Positions 57,301 through 64,000 of a stretch of DNA of 64,000 bases are shown here, piece by piece; position 1 is the first letter of the stretch, and the number at the start of each line of letters is the position of its first letter. The position numbers and the translations under genes are program-made. The notes beneath the pieces were generated by a model, which worked only from the letters and a program-made list of their open reading frames with translations, had not been told where the DNA came from and did not search any database. This DNA is from Buddleja alternifolia (taxonomy: Eukaryota; Streptophyta; Magnoliopsida; Lamiales; Scrophulariaceae), in NCBI GenBank assembly GCA_019426215.1, contig CM033401.1:22759134-22823133 (forward strand), written 5' to 3'.

Positions 57301-58074
57301 CGTGGTAAACAAAGAATCGAAAACTCTTAACAGCTTCAATCATATATACTCAATTCTGAACTGAATTTTAACTTCTGCAATCATATATATTCATTAATGA
57401 AATGGATTTTAACTTCTGCAATCATACATATTCATTTCTGAACTGGATGTTAACTTCTGCAATCATATATATTAAATTCTGAACTGGATCTTTCAAGTCA
57501 AAATGCCAAATAGGCAGTTCTTAGTTGCCCTCTTCCCACATAATATCTATTTTTCGATTTCTCTTTTATGCTGCTTAATCTTTTGTCTAATTCCAGGGAC
57601 TCTGGGGAGGCATGATAGCTGGAACAGGTCTGCAGACCTTGCTGCTTTTGCTTGTACTTTATAAAACCAATTGGAACAAGGAGGTTAGTCTTGATGTTTA
57701 GTGACTTTTCTTTCCTAGCACCACTAAAACAAGTTATTTTCCCAACACTAAGTCTATGAGAAAAATTCAATGGATTTGTTTTGTCATGGAATTCAAGATC
57801 GAAACTGAAGATTAATTTTTACTTTGATTGAAACAACCTGAATTTTAGTGAGGAAAATTTTTCGGTTCAAATGGTGTAACTTTGTGCTTCATTTGTTGTA
57901 CATTTTGCCTTCTTGTTTTTCTCGACTGTAAACATCGGGTAAGAAGCTTTCGTTTGGTACGAATTTACGCAGGTTGAGCAGACTACGGAACGAATGAGGA
58001 AGTGGGGAGGACAAGAAATTGGAAGTGAAAAACCAGCTAGGGGAGTGCTTCCTATAAAAAATGGAAGGCATTAG
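54360..58074 (+). CDS. MATE/DETOXIFICATION-family transporter, seven exons, 502 aa
   Basis: MATE proteins export organic cations, flavonoids or other metabolites in exchange for H+ or Na+ at the plasma or vacuolar membrane. Exons: 54360-54638, 55669-56294, 56604-56660, 56801-57039, 57186-57304, 57597-57683, 57973-58074. All introns are GT-AG and phases agree, giving 1509 nt with stop TAG. The ATG at 54360 is chosen as it starts the usual acidic N-terminus (MEAPLLDRRSSGD). Two MatE halves with about 12 membrane spans are visible: KLWIIGGPIAFQIICQFG and VGHLGDIELSAFSIAV in exon 1, LGMGSALETLCGQAFGAGQ at residue 94 on, AQSKVSVLAWIAFLALV, GAAVAFDLTSW, LEIWYMMSIIVLTGHL in exon 2, VSNELGLGHPRATKYAV in exon 4, GVAVGGGWQALVAYINLACYY in exon 5. 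Length and motifs are normal for plant DTX proteins; probably the DTX27-35 side of the family, not fixed. No damage seen. Confidence 0.93.
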
Positions 58075-58920
58075 AGAGGAGCTGGTTTTGCTGGATTTGA
58101 TTCAACATTCAGCACACTATCATTTTCATTTTCCTTGCCTTTTGTTATCAATTTGGAGCTTGGAATGGCAATTTACGTGCATTCTATTGTTCCATAAATA
58201 CCTTTTCAAGCCTCTTTAACGTGAAACGCATCTAATTTTCTTTAACTTGTGTTTGATGAATTGAAAATCTTAGCTCAAACCGCGTTTGATCACACCAACT
58301 CAATCATATGCTAAATTCATAGTGCATGCCTTATGAGTGGGGATAATTGAAGGGTCTTGGTAACCCTCGGATCTCGGGTGATCTCTGTCTCGGGGAACTC
58401 TCAAAAATTATTTTGTGAACGAACGTTCTTTGTAGAGTATAACAACCACATGGTAAGTGAATTGTTTTTGTTGGATTTGGCGAAAACTTAGCCCAAGCTA
58501 AAATTTCTTAGCAAAATTTTTTGATAATAAAACCAAATAAATCCCTTGGCGGTTTGGACTCTCTTTTTCAAAATTGTGTTTCATGTATCTCAAATTTTCT
58601 TCTGATATACACATCATAGGTATAAAATTCACACCAAAAATAAAATAAAATAAAATTCACTCCACATATATTTATAAAAAAATTCTATATACATTATATT
58701 TATATGAAAAATAAAAATGAGATTAAACGAGAAGATTTGAAGTGCTCCATCGCACCAATAATTTTATACTTTTAATTTTCCAAAGTTTTAAATCGTAATA
58801 TTTCTTATGCGTTATATATGGAATAAAATATGAAGCTATATTAGAAAAAGGGGAAACTTGGATCAACCTCCTTCGAATTATGAACATTTGGCATCTAGGC
58901 CCCCTCATGTTTGATATATT
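58075..58920. other. 3' flank of the MATE gene, no further gene
   Basis: AT-rich. The 3' UTR and polyadenylation site must lie in the first few hundred bases; no single AATAAA site can be chosen with confidence. Nothing else recognised. Confidence 0.5.
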
Positions 58921-58941
58921 GACATTTGACGGTTTTCTCGA

Positions 58942-59743
58942 TACGCATCAGGTGCTGCAGAGGTAACATGTGTCACCTCTTTCTTTCTTTTGAATTTTTG
59001 TTTTTTCTCTTTTTCCATCTTGTGTTATTTTTTTTCTTTCAATTTTATGTTTTAAAAGTTTAGGAAATTGTGTCTTGCTCATCTATATTAATAATAGTTG
59101 GTGTGCTTATGCGGTTGGACTCGGATAATTTAATATTATAAATTCAACTGACCCGACATGTGTAATTAGTAGGCTAAAATTAATCCGACACCAAATAATT
59201 ATATCTTCAAATCAAGCGGTTCCTATAGGCCAAATTGAATTATATTTTAATTAGAAGTGCTCATAACTCAAATTATTTTATTATTAAAATAAAACTAGAT
59301 AATGATAATAAAATATTAAATAGATTAATATTATTCACTCACAACTCAATTTATTTGATGTTGTGAATAATATCAGGTAATTTTACACTTTATTATCAAT
59401 ATTTCTTTTTGGTTAAAATATCAAATAATATAAGTTGTTAACGAGTATAAGTAAATATAATCTAACTCAATCTAACTAAATCGTTCAATTTGAAGATATA
59501 AATCATTTGATTTTGGATAATTCTTGACCTATGTAGGAATGAAATTATTAATATGAACTTGCTCGAACCCAATTGCAACACCAATAAAAATAAAAATGTT
59601 GAATTTTCAAAAATAAAACCTGAAAAAAAAAAGAAAAAGACAAAAGAAATGAAAAAAGAAGTAAAAAAGATTTTAGAGAAAATTAAAAAAAATAAATAAA
59701 TGGAAGAGGTGACACATGTCACCTCAGCAGCATTTGGTGCATA
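58942..59743. mobile_element. Element bounded by inverted repeats GAGGT(A/G)ACATGTGTCACCTC
   Basis: Left arm 58942-58983 and right arm 59703-59743 are inverse copies over about 40 bp (CATCAGGTGCTGCAGAGG against complement CACCAAATGCTGCTGAGG). The core GAGGTGACACATGTCACCTC is itself nearly palindromic. The 700 bp between is AT-rich, without a frame. Target duplication not identified. Confidence 0.6.
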
Positions 59744-60480
59744 CACACCATGTACAACATCGGAGGAACCATATATTGACATAAACTTTTCCTTTTTGCC
59801 TTCTCACATTTTGTACTAGACGTCCACATTTGGTCCACTTGTGAGATATCTTTTTCATTATCCAATAGATTATTAAGTAAAAGTTATCTTTTTTAATTTA
59901 AAAATGAGGGCATTTTAGTTTTTACTAATAATATAATACAAAACAAAAAGATGAAAGGGTAGAAGTCCATGTCAATATTAAAGACACGAGAAGAATTGAT
60001 ACCAAAAGTCCATAGTTGATGGTGAATGAAATCATCCCTTAGAACGGGAAAATTATAGTTTAGATCGTGCTCAGTCGCACTCAAATATAATTTATAAAAA
60101 GAGTGCGTTACAATTATTATATAATTAAAAATTTATTTTATAAAATACATATAAATTTAACTGAATTAAGTATTAAATCAAGTCGGTAGCAGCCTAAAAG
60201 AAATAATCATTTGGGGGCTAGAATTTCCCGAATGAAAGAGCAATCATTTGGGGGGAATTTGAGGGAAATAGGCTTACTTTGCACAAAGTCCTCAAGACAT
60301 AAGCTCCATTTGAAATATAGGCCTCCCTTATAGGCTTGTCCAAAGTTTTGGCATGTGATATACCTATTTTACCCTTACAATTATTTATACTAATAATAAT
60401 TCAAAAAAACCAATATTTACTTAATACCTAAAATATCCTTGATACCCCAATCTTTGCCTGTATCGATCTTCTCTTCCCCT
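59744..60480. other. Intergenic, no gene seen
   Basis: The phrase GCAATCATTTGGGGG-type occurs twice (60206, 60241). Otherwise featureless. Confidence 0.5.
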
Positions 60481-60500
60481 GAATCCATTTTCAGCGTTCT

Positions 60501-60563
60501 ATCTCCATTTCAGGCCCTTCGGTGTATCTCCATTTCGGGCCCTTTCATCTCCAATTCGGGCCC
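60501..60563 (+). repeat. Three copies of ATCTCCATTTCGGGCCCTT
   Basis: Copies at 60501, 60525 and 60547, slightly varied. They lie in what may be the noncoding first exon of the MULE-derived gene, which ends GCATAGAG before GTAAGG (60581). Confidence 0.8.
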
Positions 60564-60649
60564 TCCCAACGGGCATAGAGGTAAGGGAAACAATTATAAT
60601 TGGTTGATGTAAAATTTGATTATTTGAATTTGTTGGTTGAGTAAAAGTT

Positions 60650-60936
60650 TGATTGAATGAATTTGTTGGAGATTTTGATGGGTTATGTAGACAAGGTGTT
60701 TGATAAAATACTTGATAGAGTTTTTCTCATTAGTTTGCATTGAATAGTGTGTTTTTAGGCGTTTAGAATGTGATTTTGTGATTGTAGCATTAATTGAATT
60801 GTTATATGTGTGTTGGAAGTTTGATTGTTTAAATTTGTTGGAGATAGAGATGAATTATGTAGACAAGGTGTTCGACGAAATGCTTGATAGAGACTCTCTC
60901 ATTAATTTGCATTGAAAATGGTGTTTTTAGGCTATA
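60650..60936 (+). repeat. Direct repeat of about 110 bp in the MULE intron
   Basis: 60650-60760 and 60821-60936 share ATTTGTTGGAGAT, TATGTAGACAAGGTGTT and CATTGAA...GTGTTTTTAGG words with moderate divergence. Confidence 0.8.
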
Positions 60937-61060
60937 TTTGATCAATGCAAAACTTTTGTATTTTGTAATAATAACTGTAATAAATTTTTGTAAGAATATT
61001 TGCTCATTCATTACTAATTGTATTTTGTAATAACTATGTTTCTTTATCTTTTTTTTCTAG

Positions 61061-61683
61061 GAAAATGTCGGAGTTTTTGATATACTATTTATACGATGGT
61101 GAGTGGAATATGAAAGTGGGAGAATGCGGAGCACGTCAATGTGAATGGTTGTCAAGGAATAAATATAAAATGCTGAGTTTTCTGTTAATTGGAGTTAATC
61201 CACAGTCGATTACGCGTTCTCAATTTTTCCAAATCATGTTTGAATTTGCTCCTTCTGAATGGAAGAATTATGAAGTTGTAATAAGTTACATTCCATCCTC
61301 TTGTAACGTTGGTAATCCGGTATACATCGAGACCGATATTGACTTGAAGCATTATTTGGTGGACTCATGTCCAGGGTTTTTGACATTGACCATATCCTGT
61401 GCGCGCACGCCATTTCAGCATATAATGGTTTAGGGGATGATGATGGCCTTCTCAATTTAATCTCTAAGTATTATTTGAAACAAACATGGGCTTTGGTTTA
61501 TGTTAGAACTATATACCCCGTCCCTAGTGAGCTGTTGAGTGGATCATCCCCGCTGAAATAGAGGCGAATGTTGTTGAAGCTCCTTCTTGCGTAGAAAAAC
61601 GTGGAGCGATTCGCAAACAACGATATCAATCTGGTGGAGAAAAAGGAAAAAGCCACAAAAAGCGTGTGAAAGATCCATCAACC
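61061..61683 (+). pseudogene. MULE transposase relic: N-terminal part fused to SWIM end
   Basis: An acceptor TTTTTTTCTAG (to 61060) precedes ATG 61065. The first frame (MSEFLIYYLYDGEWN..., to 61431) reads an N-terminal MuDR-like domain. In another frame, 61380-61560, is the SWIM zinc end of MULE transposases: C-A-H-A-I, then ISKYYLKQTWALVYVRTIYPVP. In a third, IIPAEIEANVVEAPS and the basic tail RGAIRKQRYQSGGEKGKSHKKR ends at TAA about 61688. The whole catalytic DDE region that should lie between the N-terminal part and the SWIM domain is gone; the join is near 61380. Two frame changes remain. A deletion derivative of a Mutator-like element. Confidence 0.75.
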
Positions 61684-61765
61684 TTCTAAACAATTTGTTT
61701 GTATTGTGTATTTGTATTTTTTATGTGATGATTCTTTCACTAGAGACATTAGTAGCTCAACATTG

Positions 61766-61767
<2 letters not shown>

Positions 61768-61803
<36 letters not shown>

Positions 61804-61841
61804 TAGTAGTTACAATTGTTTTAATTGAGATTTGTGTTCCC

Positions 61842-61879
<38 letters not shown>
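61768..61879. repeat. Two (AT)n microsatellites
   Basis: 61768-61795 and 61845-61879 are pure TA runs. They inflate the local open frame and have no coding value. Confidence 0.95.
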
Positions 61880-61882
<3 letters not shown>

Positions 61883-62087
61883 ATGTGGCAAATGTGTATA
61901 CAACATACTTAACTAGAGGATATTGCTACATATGCAATTTTAACAATTTGAATTTATAGATTGTGATAAACTATAACTACTTAAGTAATGTTTAAAAGGT
62001 CTAAAATCATCCGACGTAGTTAATTATGATTAATAATAATAATATATTCATTTTCTATTCTACAAAATATATTTATTTTGTATTCTA

Positions 62088-62130
62088 ACCCTAAACCCTA
62101 AACACTAAATCCTAAACACTAAACCCTGAA
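62088..62130 (+). repeat. Telomere-like CCCTAAA array, degenerate
   Basis: AACCCTAAACCCTAAACACT and variants. A second short array is at 62711-62761. CCCTAAA is the plant telomere repeat; here it is interstitial. Confidence 0.85.
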
Positions 62131-62245
62131 CTATAAACTCTTAAGAATATATATGGTAAGGACCTATGAGCAAGAATAAATATTGTGTAATAGTGAAAAG
62201 TGATGAAAAACAAAAAATAGGTAAAAAAAATTAAAAAATATGGTT

Positions 62246-62460
62246 GGCACCATGGTGCCGAACAAATACCGGGACCTATATCGCGGTATCGGGCCATGGA
62301 ATTGCACTCGGTACAATCGTGCGGTAAATTCCGCTCCATGGTGCCGAGAGCACTGAGTAAGATAGGGCACTCAGCACAATTGTGCCGAGAAATCGGCACC
62401 ATGGTGCCCAGTGCATGGTGCCGAGTGTACTTGCATGGTGCGATACCGAGATATGTTACA
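62246..62460. repeat. Cluster of GGCACCATGGTGCC palindromes
   Basis: Perfect 14 bp palindrome at 62246-62259 and 62395-62408, again at 63659-63672. Between them are related short palindromes (CACAATTGTGCCGAG, CCATGGTGCCGAG, TATCGCGGTATCG). GC-rich compared with its surroundings; no gene. Confidence 0.85.
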
Positions 62461-62514
62461 TGTACGCAATATGTGAATCAAACATAATATGAAATAAAAC
62501 TTCATTTGCAATTA

Positions 62515-62872
62515 TTTTATATTGTGTATTTTGTATTTTTTATGTGATTATTCTTTCTTTAGAGATATTAGTAGCTCAACATTGTAATATATACATTAGT
62601 AGTTACAGTTGTGATGAACTATAAATACTTAAGTAATGTTTAATATAAAATCATTCGACATAGTTCATTATGATGAATAATAATAATATATTCATTTTCT
62701 ATTCTAAACCATTAACCCTAATCCCTAAACGCTAATCCCTAAACTGTAAACCCTAAACCCTCCTTGCATAGAAAAGCGTGGAGCGATTCGAAAACTACGA
62801 TATCAATCTGGTGGAGAAAAAAAGAAAAGCCACAAAAAACGTGTGAAAGATCCATCAACCTTCTAAAGTAAG
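62515..62872 (+). repeat. MULE 3' region and tail, rearranged second copy
   Basis: See first copy at 61577-62130. The tail again ends KDPSTF then TAA, but has lost its upstream coding part. The AT microsatellites of the first copy are almost absent here. Confidence 0.85.
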
Positions 62873-62921
62873 GGTAAAATGGTAAAATTAAGTTTTTGGT
62901 CTTTTTTTTGGAGTTTTTCGA

Positions 62922-63640
62922 CTGAATCCGACAGCTATGCGCGTCTTCACGAGAAACTTCATAACTAATTGTAGAAAGCTCGGATTCATGAACAGTTTTC
63001 TTCCCATGAAACTAGACACATAGGGCTATCCACACATATATCGCACATAATCAAGAGATGTCTAGAACAAAGCAGTTTTGCATTCAAAGTTAGAGAAAAA
63101 TCTATCGCTGAATCCGACAGTTGTGCGCGTCTTCACGAGAAAATTCATAACTAATTGTAGAAAGCTCGGATTCACAAACCGTTTTATTCTCAGGAAAATA
63201 GACATATAGGGATATACACACATATATTGTACATAATCAAGATATGTCTAGAACAAAGCAGTTTTGCATTCAAAGTTAGAGAAAAATCTATCGCTGAATC
63301 CGACAGTTGTGCGCATCTTCACGAGAAAATTCATAACTAATTGTAGAAAGCTCGGATTCATGAACCATTTTCTTCCCATGAAACTAGACACATAGGGATA
63401 TCCAAAAATATATCACACATAATCAAGAGATGTCTAGAACAAAGCAGTTTTGCATTCAAAGTTAGAGAAAAATCTATAGCTGAATCCGACAGTTGTGCGC
63501 GTCTTCACGAGAAAATTCATAACTATTTGTAGAAAGCTCGGATTCATGAACCGTTTTATTCTCATGAAAATAGACACATAGAGCTATCCACACATATATT
63601 GAAACTAACCATGAGATGTCTAGAACAAATCAGTTTTGTT
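62922..63640 (+). repeat. Tandem array of a 186 bp unit, four copies
   Basis: Unit starts CTGAATCCGACAG at 62922, 63108, 63294 and 63480, giving a constant 186 bp spacing. Copies differ by scattered substitutions; the last one breaks off after CTAGAACAAATCAGTTTTG near 63640. No frame runs through it. The unit length is in the nucleosome-sized range of plant satellites. Confidence 0.95.
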
Positions 63641-64000
63641 CGGTAAGGCAGACTACTTGGCACCATGGTGCCAGGCAAACTGCCCCTGCATTGCAAAAAC
63701 ATTCCAAACTTTCAAAGTAGAGAAAAAAAAAGTCCCTCATTGCAAAGAAGACGTCCATCCCGCCCCATCCCGTCAATCCCGAGTAAGTTATTTCTAATCT
63801 TATCTAGTTTTAGTAGTTAAGTTTTGATGAAACGGGTTGAATTTATAACCAGAGTGAATTCGTTGTTAATAAGGTTTAAGGAGAGATTACATTCATGCAA
63901 TTTTACTGTGGAAAATTATGATTCTATTGTTTCTTTGTGTAACCTTGGTCTTAATTGTTGTTATTGATTAATTTAGTCAGAAAAATGAAATCTTTAGTTA
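63641..64000. other. Window end, no gene supported
   Basis: Contains a GGCACCATGGTGCC palindrome (63659-63672). The stretch CATCCCGTCAATCCCGAG/TAAGTT near 63765-63790 could be a first-exon end with a donor site, but nothing downstream confirms it. Confidence 0.4.

Larger units (their letters stand above)
61577..62130 (+). repeat. MULE tail and 3' region, first copy
   Basis: The coding tail (61577-61690) plus downstream sequence (61703-62130, GTATTTTTTATGTGATGATT..., TTAGTAGCTCAACATTGTAA) recur at 62515-62872 in swapped order: downstream part first (62515-62765), then tail (62761-62872). Confidence 0.85.

Noticed and set aside
61587..61916. 109-codon frame on +
   Set aside because: It crosses two pure TA microsatellites and does not match the MULE frame used by the tail.
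62112..62402. 96-codon and 68-codon frames on -
   Set aside because: They cover the telomere-like and palindromic repeats; no coding signs.
62922..63640. CRISPR-like array
   Set aside because: The 186 bp units are contiguous, without separate spacers, and the organism is a plant.

Overview
The window reads as a plant nuclear genome, a eudicot and possibly an asterid. It is AT-rich, with intron-bearing genes that use GT-AG splice sites, plant LTR-retrotransposon lineages, and CACTA, MULE and MITE relics. The species cannot be named from sequence alone. Only one ordinary host gene is convincing: a seven-exon MATE/DETOXIFICATION transporter on the + strand (54360-58074, 502 codons). Almost everything to its left is a stack of nested and rearranged mobile elements.

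Layout: (1) 1-4649 is a decayed Ty1/copia element on +, cut at the window edge, carrying a MITE and losing its 3' LTR at 4649. (2) 4650-16623 is Athila-like Ty3/gypsy material: a gag-pol element on - (6321-16623, LTRs about 1.6 kb, tRNA-Asp primer site), plus a third LTR facing the other way (4650-6238). That third LTR makes a 3.2 kb palindrome with the 3' LTR. (3) 16624-17110 is a scrap of another copia. (4) A CACTA (En/Spm) transposon was hit by a second copia on - (17640-27298, target duplication GCAGG). The 5' LTR of that copia was then hit by a SIRE-like copia on + (target duplication AAGTC). The block was later tandemly duplicated: about 3.4 kb at 25111-28548 recurs at 39454-42914. One copy of the SIRE-like element then shrank to a solo LTR, while the other (28549-40948) keeps gag, pol and a very long decayed extra 3' reading frame. 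(5) The CACTA right end is at 44115.

44116-54359 is gene-poor. It holds Helitron-like ends, short duplications, hairpins, two small MITEs with 9-11 bp flanking repeats, and a 1.95 kb fold-back structure (51289-53243) made of palindromic GC-rich boxes and inverted tandem units. The MATE gene follows. Beyond it lie an inverted-repeat element (58942-59743), a MULE transposase relic missing its catalytic core (60500-61690), telomere-like and AT repeats, a rearranged copy of the MULE tail, and four copies of a 186 bp tandem repeat (62922-63640).

The mobile elements do not work together as a system. They are successive insertions whose order can be read from target duplications and interrupted LTRs. 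The observations most worth following are the fold-back element, the gypsy LTR palindrome with a primer site at its centre, the duplicated nested block, and the unidentified 1.4 kb-codon frame of the SIRE-like element.
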